Below, one piece after another: positions 54,105 to 64,000 of a stretch of DNA of 64,000 bases (position 1 is its first letter; each line of letters starts with the position of its first letter). This DNA is from Imbricaverruca yamaguchii (taxonomy: Eukaryota; Arthropoda; Thecostraca; Neoverrucidae). A program made the translations under genes and the position numbers. The stretch lies in contig JAOTOL010000972.1 of NCBI GenBank assembly GCA_034440575.1, positions 1 to 64,000 of the forward strand, given 5' to 3'. The notes under the pieces are model-generated. The model searched no databases. It was not told where the DNA came from and saw only the letters and a program-made list of their open reading frames with translations.

Positions 54105-54892
54105 TGGCTACTCTTTGTCTACAGTGTGCGTACTCTGTGTGCACACCGTGTCTACTCTGTATCCTCACCGTGCCTACTCTGTGTCCACGCCGTGTCTACT
54201 CTGTGTCCACACCGTGTCCACTCCATGTCCACTCCGTGTCTACTCCGTCTCCACTCCGTGTTCACTTCGTGTTCACTCCGTGTCCACTCCTTGTCTACAC
54301 TGTGTCCACACCGTGTCTACACTGTGTCCACCGTGTCTACTCTGTGTCCACATTGTGTGTCCACACCGTGTCCACTCTGTGTCCACACCGTGTCCACACC
54401 GTGTCTACTCTGTGTCCACACCGTGTCTACTCTGTGTCCACACCGTGCTTCCACTCTGTGTCACTCTGTGTCCACACCGTGTCCACCCTGTGTCTGCACC
54501 TGTGTCCACACTGTCCACACTGTGTACGTGTTACTCTGTGTCCCACCGTGTCTACACTGTGTCCACATCGTGTCTACTCTGTGTCCACACCGTGTCTACT
54601 CTGTGTCTACACTGTGTCCACACCGTGTCTACTCTGTGTCCACACCGTGTCTACTCTGTGTCTACACTGTGTCTACTCTGTGTCCACACTGTGTCTACTC
54701 TGTGTCCACACCGTGTCCACGCCGTGTCTACTCTGTGTCCACACCGTGTCCACTCTGTGTCCACACCGTGTCTGCTCTGTGTCCACATCGTGTCTACTCT
54801 GTGTCTACACTGTGTCTACTCTGTGTCTACACTGTGTCCACTCTGTGTCCTCACTGTGTCCACACCGTGTCCACTCCACTCACAGTGCATGA
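54105..54892. repeat. 11-bp minisatellite TGTGTCCACAC / CGTGTCTACTC (about 70 units)
   Basis: Two alternating 11-bp forms make a 22-bp higher-order unit. Indels near 54345, 54440 and 54500 break the phase. All three forward frames are open by composition. Confidence 0.93.
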
Positions 54893-55121
54893 GTGCAGGT
54901 TTCCAATAGCACGCGTAGAGAACTGATATGGGATCATCCAAATCTAGCCCAAGCAAGCACGGTTGCTGAAATATAATTTTGACCACCGTCACAAATGGAA
55001 CTGGATAAACCCCTTGCCTGCACCAAACGTCTTCAACCTCTTCTCGTCAGCGCATTACAAAACACTGACGCAGCCTAGCAATGGCACTTCTTGAAAATTG
55101 TTGAAGCTGGCATGGTGCCGA

Positions 55122-55563
55122 TTGCTATTTCAACCTGAAATGGCAGTTGTTCGGCACCATACCCGCTTCAGACAGGATGTATTCGCCCGTCAAGAACATC
55201 TCCCCAGCCTCTTGCTTAGCGCCGGGCTCTGTCGAGAAGTCGTCTATAGAACGACTGTTCCGCAGCTCAACAACAACCCTGGACTGCGGGTAAGGAATGA
55301 GGTGGTGCCCTACAGTGGCATTCAACATGAATGGTAGCGATTTCATTTCAATAGAACTCTGCACAATCGCATGCCACGATCTTCCCAATTAACATCTGAC
55401 AGGAATCGAGGGTCATCCCATCCTCCTTCCTCAGAGATATCTGTAGGAAGGCTTTGCTGACATGACCAGTTACAGCATACCTATACCGTCTGAACCTCAA
55501 AAGAACATCAGTCAAATTAGGGGCCAGGGAGGGTTCAACTTCAGAACAATCATCCCATGACAC
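55122..55563 (-). pseudogene. Bel/Pao-type reverse transcriptase remnant
   Basis: The minus strand has two pieces in different frames. The upstream piece (55563-55395) reads LTDVLLRFRRYRYAVTGHVS followed by KAFLQISLRKEDG. The second (55350-55125) reads PFMLNATVGHHLIPYPQSRV, then RSIDDFSTE, then ILSEAGM. This order is that of the Bel/Pao reverse transcriptase from its finger-palm region through the catalytic box. The expected YVDD box is changed to SIDD and a frame change plus lost sequence separates the parts, so it is dead. No LTRs or other domains were found nearby; the (GA)n tract cuts it off on its 5' side. Confidence 0.75.
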
Positions 55564-55586
55564 GCCGTCTCGCCCGCTGGCAGAGA

Positions 55587-56305
<719 letters not shown>

Positions 56306-56306
56306 G

Positions 56307-56492
56307 ATGTCGGCACGTGCGTGGACAAATGTGGCGTGTGCGTGGACAAATGTGGCGTGTGCGTGGACAAATATGGCGTGTGCGTGGACAAATATGGCGC
56401 GTGCGTGGACAAATATGGCGTGTGCGTGGACACATTTGGCACGTGCGTGGACAAGTGTGGCGCGTGCGTGGACAAATGTGGCGCGAGGTGGG
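56307..56492. repeat. 21-bp minisatellite (about 9 units)
   Basis: The unit is GTGGACAAATGTGGCGTGTGC, 21 bp (heptapeptide VDKCGVC in one frame). Variants are ATGGC for GTGGC and CGCGTGC for CGTGTGC. Confidence 0.92.
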
Positions 56493-56699
56493 TACCTCGG
56501 CGCGTCCCGTTCAGAGTTGAATTTCCTCAATCTTTGGCGGGCTTTGTGAGTTCGACTGGAGACGAATTATCTCCCCAAGACCGTAGGTATTTCACAACGA
56601 AATTCACGAATTTACGAAGATACGAAGATACGCCATTGCAAATGACTTACGGCGGATTCTCTAGTTTCACGGACGGCACGGATAAAGCGAGTCGATGTG

Positions 56700-57579
56700 G
56701 CTCTGGTCATATCCTCACATCACGCCTCGGGGAGGGGGGATAGGAACCCCTCTCTAATATCTAAACTTAGCGTAGCTCGAAAACGAACGAGGGGTCATCG
56801 GAAAGCGCTCGACGAGTAGGGCCGGACACCACCCTCAATCCCCCCACCCAAAGTGACGTCACTAGGGGACCTATTTTTCGCGACTTACACCATGTTTTCT
56901 CTAGGCTCTGGCGAGTTCATTTTGGTGATATTTGAAAAACAAAAATTATTTGGAATCAGAAAAGGACCGCGAAATCGACCTGCACAACGCATTTTTTTTT
57001 GCCCACCCGAAAAATCATAACTCTTTTTTCGTAATTTCAAAATTGTAAATTTTCAAGTTTTCTTTAATTTTCCTTTTCTAATGGGTAGAGCGGACGGAAA
57101 AACGTTGTTCGAAGTCAACTTGCACTCATATTAAACAAATGTTTACTTTAGCCAGAATCTTCAACCAGCCGATATCACCATACGGTGTCAGGCTGGCAAA
57201 ACTCACTCACACACACACAGAATCTTCGATGTGAACTCTAATAGATAAATATGCAAAACCAGTAATAAAAAACGGAAAAAATGGAAAGTTCCTCTCGTAC
57301 GTTTTGTTGCACCCCTAAAGATAAGGAAACGCTGAAAGTTTCATTAAAACATTTGCATCTGTTAAAGCGTGACGACTTGTTGAACTTTTTTGGATGTGAA
57401 CTCACTTGACCTAGACTAACACATTGCCCCTAGATGACCTGAGCTTATAAGTTTGAAACAAAATGCCAAATTGATATGGGAAAAGCTATGTCAAATTTCG
57501 GCGCTCTGTAATGCACCGTTCTTTCAATATCCGCGAAAAACCTGAGGGACGCACTTGAAGACCCCCGAGACGGCGCGGG
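56700..57579 (-). mobile_element. piggyBac-type MITE C4, inverted, degraded at one end
   Basis: The right end (GAGACGGCGCGGG followed by TTAA at 57580-57583) is the element terminus in reverse orientation. Homology to C2 extends left to about 56702 (TGGTCATATCCTCACATCAC), beyond which the terminal repeat is not recognisable. It contains the TGACGTCACT and GAACTCGCCAGAG-type words of C2 in reverse, and a 55-bp insertion at 57163-57217. Confidence 0.78.
57163..57217 (+). mobile_element. 55-bp SINE-like insertion within MITE C4
   Basis: It is flanked by CAGAATCTTC at 57153-57162 and 57218-57227 (10-bp TSD). The insert (CCAGCCGATATCACCA to CACACACA) matches the end of the element at 2770-2935, so it is a strongly 5'-truncated retroposed copy. 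Confidence 0.8.
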
Positions 57580-57724
57580 TTAAAACTCACACTCGATTCA
57601 AGGCTTTAGCCACTTCGCCGAAGACACCAACTGTAAATGCATTGTTGAAAAATGCTTGTGCATTGTTATGATCCATACTATAACATTCAATCGAAGTTCC
57701 ATCTACTTCGCAATACACACACAT

Positions 57725-57725
57725 A

Positions 57726-57818
<93 letters not shown>
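57725..57818. repeat. (TA)n microsatellite
   Basis: About 45 TA units after ACACACATATATATG. Confidence 0.98.
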
Positions 57819-57819
<1 letters not shown>

Positions 57820-57859
57820 ATATATCACGTGGACCGGGACTAGTGACTGGGCCAGTAAC

Positions 57860-58470
57860 TTGGGACAGTGACTTTTGCTTACTCACCCGTGCACTCGCGA
57901 ACGCCTCCTTTCAATGCACTTTCCGACAAGGATATTTGCTCATGCGTATATTTGCATAACCACATTTGCACGCACCCCTTCCGTCCTATTTCTCTCATGT
58001 ATATTTCCAATTCGTGTATTTCGGCATACATACATCTGCTTACGCACATCATTTTCTCCCATACAATGGCGTCGTGCATGCACTAAATTCATTTGCTCAC
58101 GTACATCAGAGCTTATGTACACTTTACAGATTTACTTTCGCGCATTTTCTTCGCTATGTCTTCAATACAAACATTCCTCCACTTAAATATGCGTTAATGC
58201 ACATTTTATGACATGCATGTGCACATGTGAACATTTAAGGTGGGTTGACCTGGGCTTACTTACATCTTCATTTGCATACATTTACGCATGTGTAACACCG
58301 CACATACTTGCAGCCAAACCTAAGTACATTTGCGCTTAAACATCTTAAAGCTCAGGTACATCTTCGTCTGCACACGTATGCTGCATAAATTTGCCAACGC
58401 ACAATTGAGTTTGGGTACATGTCTGCTTACGTGAACTTCCGCACGAATATTTGCCACGCAATCAAGGAAT
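57860..58470. repeat. Very degenerate repetition of CATTTGC-type words
   Basis: Words such as CATTTGCTCACGTACATC, TATTTGCATAACCACATTTG and CTGCTTACGCACATC recur every 25-35 bp without a stable unit. It is probably an old minisatellite. Confidence 0.4.
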
Positions 58471-59400
58471 GCGTACCTCAAGATTATTGAGAGTAGCGAA
58501 CGCATTTTTAGCGATGACACCAAGTGCGGACACCTTCACAGACCCGCTGAATGCATTTAAGACACAGGCGGTGAGATACTGTGCTGCGTCACACGCTCAC
58601 ACCTGAGACGCGGAGCCATCGGACATCGACGAGTTCTGACAGCCGTTTGCCTGTTTGAACTGAAAACTATTCATCTGTTCTGTGTACGTTTTTAGCTACT
58701 GACTTCTCCTGTAAAGGGCACAATATGCTGTTGGAGATTGTGGACAATAAACAAGTTCTTCGATAGCAAAACACGGTCGGCGGCAGGAATACGCTCCGCA
58801 TCACGGCGCATCACTTCTTTTGTGAAGTCCCACCAGACTTGTGGAGCGGCTTGGTCAGCATCAGAGTGGACGGGTAGCCGTACTGGGGTCTTCTGCAGAG
58901 CACACAGACACCGTTCAGCTGACGCTACAGGGTCCCTCGTCTCCAGCACGACACTGGACCACGTTACGATATTAACAGTTCGTCTCCTGAGTTGCGTGTT
59001 ATCGCTTCTGCTCAGAAACCAAGCATGGGAAACTAAGCACGGCTGAAGGGAGTGGCCCTGGCTGTGCATGCCCCGTTGACGCCTACATTACGGAAGGTCA
59101 GAAGAAGAAGCTCTGTCAAGTTACATTCGGGCGAAGCTTGTCACAGGGCATTAGTCACAGGGCATTATACAGGCACTTCATGCGCTAACAGAGTGCCTCG
59201 CTTGGAGGTCACCGAACATTACTGCGCGTGTGTGGTAGTGGGCCTTCCAGGGCCGCCTACCAATTGCCGATTTGTGTGCAAACAAACCATCCGCACAAGC
59301 AACTCCAGAAACCAGACGACAGTCTATGCCGCCAGCAGCTCATCAATCATACTGGAACCACATGAGGAACGTGTCCTCTCAGCCCATGGCGGGAAACACA
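58471..59400. other. Unassigned sequence
   Basis: A 125-codon minus-strand open frame (58692-59069) has no recognised family; no splice signals were established. Confidence 0.25.
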
Positions 59401-59404
59401 ACCG

Positions 59405-59745
59405 CCTCGGTGGCGCAGTTAGTTAGTAGAACGCTGTCCTGCACTGGTCTCCCCTATCCTGGCAAGACAGGGTTCGAGTCGCTTCACGAGCTCACATTTA
59501 GCCCCCGGCTGGGAGTCAGTTGGCAACTGGCCCGATAGTGCCGGGGTCGAGCTATCCGGGTGGCCGTGTCGGTGCATTGACGGCACGTTTTAGCTTTCGG
59601 TGCAATTTCTGCCGTTGAGCTGAAATTCATGGTTCGGGTGGTGGGGCCAGGAGTCACGGCACTAGCTCTGCTTCACAGTGGTACCCTGATCAATAGAGCC
59701 ACCCCAGCAACAATTCTGAGTAAATTTCTATAAAAAAGAAAACAG
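59405..59745 (+). mobile_element. Second SINE family, tRNA-derived head and long body
   Basis: The head CCTCGGTGGCGCAGTTAG has A-box character and CAGGGTTCGAGTC has B-box character. There follows a body of about 250 bp and a short A-rich end (TATAAAAAAGAAAAC). A TSD was not established. A second copy was not seen in the window. Confidence 0.6.
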
Positions 59746-60225
59746 CTGCGTGCTACACCGGCTAAGGTTGTGTTTCACAAATGCATGCACAGGATACCGA
59801 TCGTCAACTCACCGCCACGGCACACGACATAAGTACAGCTAGCTCGGACCGGGGAGGGACAACAAAGACCGGAGGAACTGTCAGGCGCACTTGTCGTTAA
59901 CTATATTCACACGCCTCGTCACACAGCATCATCAACATTATCGCCGGCATCATCAGACGCGCGCTGGACGCACGTATCCATGGCAACCGATAAATACTGA
60001 ATGAGGAACAAAGGTGTCGGTGTATTCTGCTAGGGGAACGACAAGATGTGTCATTTGAAGAAAGGTGGTGGAGAATGTTCGACAGTGATTAACATCAGGC
60101 CAAAATGTTTCCTCCCATGTAACGGACATCACTGACGACGAAAGGGATGCCACACAAGCACAATGCGCGCGCGTTCATGTAAAGGGGACAGGGATGCTCA
60201 CCTAGACCAGGGAAACTGAAATGAA
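59746..60225. other. Unassigned sequence
   Basis: No gene recognised. Confidence 0.25.
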
Positions 60226-60229
60226 TGGC

Positions 60230-60612
60230 TCGTATGGCTCAGCGGCTCAGTGGCTCAGTGGCTTAACAGCTCAGCGGCTGAAATGGCTCAGCGGCTCAGC
60301 GACTAAGCAGCTCAGTGGCTCAGTGGCTCAGTGGCTTAACAGCTCAGCGGCTGAAATGGCTCAGCGGATCAGCGACTAAGCGGCTCAGTGGCTCAGTGGC
60401 TCAGTGGCTTAACAGCTCAGCGGCTGAAATGGCTCAGCGGCTCAGCGACTAAACGGCTCAGTGGTTCAGTGGCTCAGTGGCTTAACAGCTCAGCGGCTGA
60501 AATGGCTCAGCGGCTTAGCGACTACGCGGCTCAGTGGCTCAGTGGCTCAGTGGCTTAACAGCTCAGCGGCTCAGCGACTAAACGGCTCAGTATCTCAGTG
60601 GTTCAGTGGGCC
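60230..60612. repeat. Higher-order minisatellite of GCTCAGTG / GCTCAGCG words
   Basis: 8-9-bp words (GGCTCAGTG, CAGCTCAGCG, GGCTGAAATG, GCGACTAA) are arranged in a larger unit of roughly 70-80 bp repeated about five times. Confidence 0.9.
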
Positions 60613-60728
60613 GGCGGCTCGGCCGGTCCGGTGGCGATTCCGGGCCGAGGTGTCAGCGGGCCCGCCCGTCCCGTGTTTGCCGGCACACACTGAGCGGCGG
60701 CGGTCGTCAGGCGCGTAGCCGCGACTCG

Positions 60729-60917
60729 TTTGTTTGTTTGTTTATTGGGTGGTGCACGACACACTTTATGCACATTCACGGCTAATGGCGCCGCCCACAC
60801 TGTTTCGCCGGTGGGCCGCGGGATTGGGAAGTGTCCTGAGTGGCGCTAGAGTCGAACCCGGGACCTTTGGTACCCACAGCCCGACACCGCAACCACTCGG
60901 CCATCCCCGCCCCAAAA
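60729..60917 (-). mobile_element. tRNA-derived SINE, full length, 10-bp TSD
   Basis: Minus-strand copy of the same family as 20988. Direct repeats CCGCGACTCG at 60719-60728 and 60918-60927. The T-rich left edge TTTGTTTGTTTGTTTATT is the complement of its tail. Confidence 0.93.
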
Positions 60918-60989
60918 CCGCGACTCGCGTCATCTCCGACGTGATCCCGGGTAACACCACCGGCCGACCGCGGACCCTCCCGCTCATGT

Positions 60990-61180
60990 TCCACACGCGA
61001 GTCACGTGACAGGTGTCAGTGTAATGCGGCGATAGGCGGGATTCGTTCCGTAATGTCACGTGGTGTCTGCCGAGGCCACGGCCACCTCCGCCCGGGTGCC
61101 CCGTGTGAATCACGTGACCGGTGTCTGTGTAATGCGATGCGATGCAGGATTTGTTCGGTAGTGTCACGTGGTGTGCGAGG
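60990..61180. repeat. Two tandem units of about 108 bp with CACGTG words
   Basis: GTCACGTGACAGGTGTCAGT and ATCACGTGACCGGTGTCTGT start the two units. Each also ends with GTCACGTGGTGT. Four E-box-type CACGTG words result. Confidence 0.75.
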
Positions 61181-61461
61181 CGACAGACTGCTTCAGCAGC
61201 CGGACGAGTCTGACCGGAGCTGGCAGGGGTGGGGCCCCGCCCTGTGCAGGGGGTGGGGGGGGAGATTCTCTGCCCCGGCTCGGTCAGTCGTGGTGGGCCA
61301 CCGCCGGCAGCGCACGGTCGCCGTCGCCGGAGCGGGCCACGGGCCGTGACTGAAGGCATACACTCATAAAGTGACTTAGGCGTAGACGTAGGAGCCACCA
61401 GGCCCCATCGAGGTTAACCTCGCCGCCGTCGACGCGGTTGCCATTTGCTGATGTCTAGCAA
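61181..61461. other. GC-rich unassigned sequence
   Basis: No gene recognised. Confidence 0.25.
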
Positions 61462-61548
61462 TGTGTGGTTGGTTGGTTATTTGAGTTTAGGGCGCATCGA
61501 CCAGGTTTGGTCATTTAGCGCCCATAGCAATGTATGACAATCGTGGAA
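61462..61548 (-). mobile_element. SINE-like fragment with AACC tail
   Basis: The minus strand reads GGGCGCTAAATGACCA... then CTCAAATAACCAACCAACCA, similar to 2985-3052. Confidence 0.4.
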
Positions 61549-61722
61549 CGCCGCTTTTGAACCAGGCTATCGGACCGTGACGAGGTTTAGTCAGGTAGGA
61601 TCGAGCCATGGAATGTCTGAAGACTCCCTGGTGGATCCTGCCTTCAAAACACTAATCCTTTTTGTATCTAAACTTGCTGTCGCATTAGATCACAAATAGC
61701 CGCCATTTTTTCTTTCTTTCAG

Positions 61723-61819
61723 AAATCAGAGGAAGATCTCAGCAATGCAGTGCAGATACCTTGAGTTCACTGGTGCACCTTTGCCGAAGTACTACGTATC
61801 AGAAGTATTCTTCAAGCAC
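61723..61819 (+). CDS. Candidate host exon (internal)
   Basis: A strong acceptor (TTTTTTCTTTCTTTCAG ending at 61722) and a strong donor (CAC|GTAAGT, GT at 61820) bracket 97 nt. One frame is fully open and leaves phase 0 at the donor. It includes KISAMQCRYLEFTGAPLP and KYYVSEVFFKH. The next candidate exon begins in the same phase. No protein family was recognised. The exon may start with coding sequence from an upstream exon, or translation may begin at its internal ATG. Function unknown. Confidence 0.5.
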
Positions 61820-61980
61820 GTAAGTACTGGTTGCGATACATATGGAACGTGAGGCAGTACATATTGAGAAATTTCACCAAAAGAGGCACAGCCAAGGGGG
61901 AGGGCTGCGCCCCCTCTCTCTCCCCCTCTCTCCTTCCTTGGCGACCAAAAATATACTATATCAAGCGATACATTTTTTAG

Positions 61981-62085
61981 ATTGCTGAAAATCCAAAATT
62001 GTTGTCGCTTTATCATGCAACTGCACCCAGAGAGAAGATGGGGAATGTTGAGCTGGAATCCAAGCTAGATTTTAACATGAACTAA
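61981..62085 (+). CDS. Candidate host terminal exon
   Basis: Preceded by ACATTTTTTAG (AG at 61979-61980). The frame that joins the exon at 61723-61819 is open for 34 codons (IAENPKLLSLYHATAPREKM ... LDFNMN) to a TAA at 62083-62085. The 161-bp intron has GT-AG ends. Codon use is balanced and differs from the repeat-derived frames elsewhere. No family recognised. Together the two exons give a C-terminal stretch of 66 residues of an unidentified protein. Confidence 0.48.
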   Translation: MAENPKLLSLYHATAPREKMGNVELESKLDFNMN

Positions 62086-63243
62086 TTGTCATGACTATTA
62101 TGATATCAACTGCGTACTCCTGCTAACGTAAAAACAATAACGACGCGCATCGACCGTCCCGTCTGCCTTTACCATGAGAAAATCCTGAGTATGCTCTCGG
62201 GCAATTAGTCTTCTCGGCATTGCGTGAAAATCTTACATATGAAGCAGAAACATTTGTTCGCAAACATAAAACTTCAACAGGAGGAGGCAAGGAGACCAAG
62301 TCCGTCACGTCGGGCGGCGGCCTCCGCTCGGGGCGTTCCTGGCTAGCCTCGACCAGTCTGTACTGGGAGTCAAATGCATTGAAAAGAGGCGGTCTGAAAC
62401 AAACTTCGTCACCCTATTTGCAATAAACTTCGGATAGACATGCTCACATTTCAGATAAGAACGAAATGGTGCATGGCATAAAAATGGTATTCTAAATAGT
62501 AGTCATCACATTAATATCTGAGCCAGCATGTGCCACGTCAGAAGGTACTACTGAGAAGGTAATGCGCTACGATTCTGAGAGGTGCCACCGAGAACAAACG
62601 GATAATTTGCTGTTTGGGTTTCTAGTATCTAGTATCTAGTACGCTCAGCGGGAAAAAAATGACTCAACGGCAACAAAGTGTCGTCGAGACAACCATTCCA
62701 TCGTTCAGACGACCGCCGACGATAAAATTGTCTCCCCGTTTAGCGCAGAGCCAATGGCATGCCTTCTGGTCGCCGGTGGTTGTCCTCCGTCCCGGTTCCA
62801 CTTGATGCTCGATGGCAGCGTTACAGAAGTACCCATCTATGGTATATTCAGCGGCTTTGGAGGCAAGCGACTAGACTACTGGTACTAAAACAACACTAGA
62901 CCTACGTTAAGTAATGAATAATTTATAACATTAGCTGATTTTTTTAAAATTTCTATTTGAGTCCTTTCTTCATGTAGGATGTACAATATTTTTAATTTCG
63001 TTAAAATCGTTGGAAAGAATCTAGAAGAATGTCATTCTTTTACGCGAATTCCCTCGCGTTCAAATCCGTCCATTTCCCTTTTAAACGCGACGATGTGCGT
63101 CGAAGAGTGAAATAGGTAATTGATCACGGTTCTTTGTAACTGATGAGTGGTGAATGAGTGCGGCAAGATAAAACTACCAAGGTCGAATTCTCTGGAGTGT
63201 TAATCAAACAATTGTTTTCATTTTTGGACTTATATGAGACAAA
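62086..63243. other. Unassigned sequence between candidate genes
   Basis: An open frame at 62220-62426 (from MRENLTYEAETFVRKHK) has no recognised family and no clear splice sites; it may be chance. The rest is AT-rich. Confidence 0.25.
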
Positions 63244-63505
63244 ATGAAGTGGTTCGGTCTGAAACAGACTCCAGACACAGACTCTATTCAGGGCCAGGGT
63301 GTAAGGGTGACAAAGAGAGTAAGGTCATCCTGTAGATGTGGACATTGCGATTGGAAAGGTACTGCACAGAGCATTTATAAACATTCAAAAGTCAAGCACG
63401 CAGGTCTACCAGTGTTAAGAGTACTGCAAGATAGCCATTTTGGCCCTGGGAGGCGATTTGATTGGACTTGCAAGCCAGCACTGGATCATCAACCATCAAG
63501 CTCAG
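63244..63505 (+). CDS. Candidate first exon with zinc-finger-like motif
   Basis: An ATG at 63244 opens a frame that runs to a good donor, CAG|GTGAGA (GT at 63506). The product has MKWFGLKQTPDTDSI and then SCRCGHCDWKGTAQSIYKHS followed by KVKH. This gives the pattern C-x2-C-x11-H-x4-H, close to a C2H2 or BED-like zinc finger and suggesting nucleic-acid binding. The acceptor side is not needed if this is the first coding exon. It could belong to a host gene or to a hAT-type transposase; the hAT-like terminus about 130 bp downstream keeps the second option open. No downstream exon is visible before the window ends. Confidence 0.45.
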
Positions 63506-63635
63506 GTGAGAATCTTGGTATATGAATTACATTTGAGTAAAATATAGTCACCTAAAGGTAATTAGAAAAGATATTTTGGTGTGTAGGTACCTACTCAGCA
63601 GGCATTGCACTGCAGTTGGTGGCAATTCATACAAT

Positions 63636-63720
63636 ATAGGGATGGCGAATTTTAGCCACCTGGTGGTTTAAACCATGGTTTAAACTGGCTGGCATAAATT
63701 AATTTAAGCCACTCTGGCTT
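63636..63720. mobile_element. Possible hAT-type terminus with 20-bp palindrome
   Basis: AGGGATGGCGAATTTTAGCC resembles hAT-type ends. A perfect palindrome GTTTAAACCATGGTTTAAAC follows at 63666-63685. The other end was not found. Confidence 0.35.
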
Positions 63721-64000
63721 AAATTATACTTCTGGTATGGCTGGAGGGCAGTGATTAACATTAGTTAGGGAAGCATCAATTATTATTCCAAAATGTGCTA
63801 CACTCATACTACACAAGTATGGACACCAGCCAGTGTAAAATAATTGACGATGTGACCTGGAAATTCACAGTTAATGGAATTGTGCTATTTCATCCTTGTC
63901 TTGGGTTTTTACGAGTTTGCCACATGATGTATAGGCAGTCATCATGCACACAACTGCGAAATACTGTAAAATGCATCTGACTGAAGTGAAAGTCATTCCG

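Noticed and set aside
53985..54926. Three overlapping frames of 260-310 codons with STPCLLCVHTV-type repeats
   Set aside because: By-product of the 11-bp TGTGTCCACAC array in all frames.
58692..59069. 125-codon minus-strand frame
   Set aside because: No recognisable family and no supporting splice or promoter signals.

Overview
This window looks like a repeat-dense stretch of an animal nuclear genome, most likely a non-vertebrate metazoan. The evidence is spliced exons, a CR1-type LINE, tRNA-derived SINEs with target-site duplications (TSDs), TTAA-flanked MITEs, an LTR retrotransposon, and no operon-like gene packing. The species cannot be named from sequence alone. No complete host protein gene is visible. 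The best host candidates are two exons near the right end (61723-61819 and 61981-62085, matching phase) and a zinc-finger-like exon (63244-63505).

Left third (1-25.7 kb). Two repeat blocks, here called B and A, occur in the order B then A and in the same orientation: B1 9205-11845 with A2 12305-15615, and B2 17530-19910 with A3 21747-25708. A truncated A1 fills 1-1825. B carries an intact tRNA-Leu(AAG) gene facing an inverted, damaged partner. A carries a decayed Tc1/mariner-type transposase segment that runs into a 45-bp minisatellite. That repeat encodes the transposase-like motif DGDGNxVT again and again, and two strong hairpins lie further downstream. A nearly full CR1 element (4776-8990, minus strand) sits between A1 and B1.

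Middle (25.7-43.6 kb). There is a complete piggyBac-type MITE (29250-30096), then an unusual concentration of unrelated minisatellites (periods 11, 18-37, 20, 24, 28, 30, 31 and 52 bp) at 31.1-32.4 and 36.9-40.3 kb. A homopolymer-rich, A-tailed insertion with a 12-bp TSD lies at 35846-36029.

Right third (43.6-64 kb). A GC-rich Ty3-type LTR retrotransposon (43625-48160) has two 300-bp LTRs that look identical, one frame break inside the integrase, and no TSD. Downstream are a 39-bp array, an array of CRE-like sites, more SINEs, a hAT-type element inserted into the TSD of an older SINE, a Bel/Pao reverse transcriptase relic, long (GA)n and (TA)n tracts, and the candidate host exons. The nested insertions give a readable relative chronology at several places.
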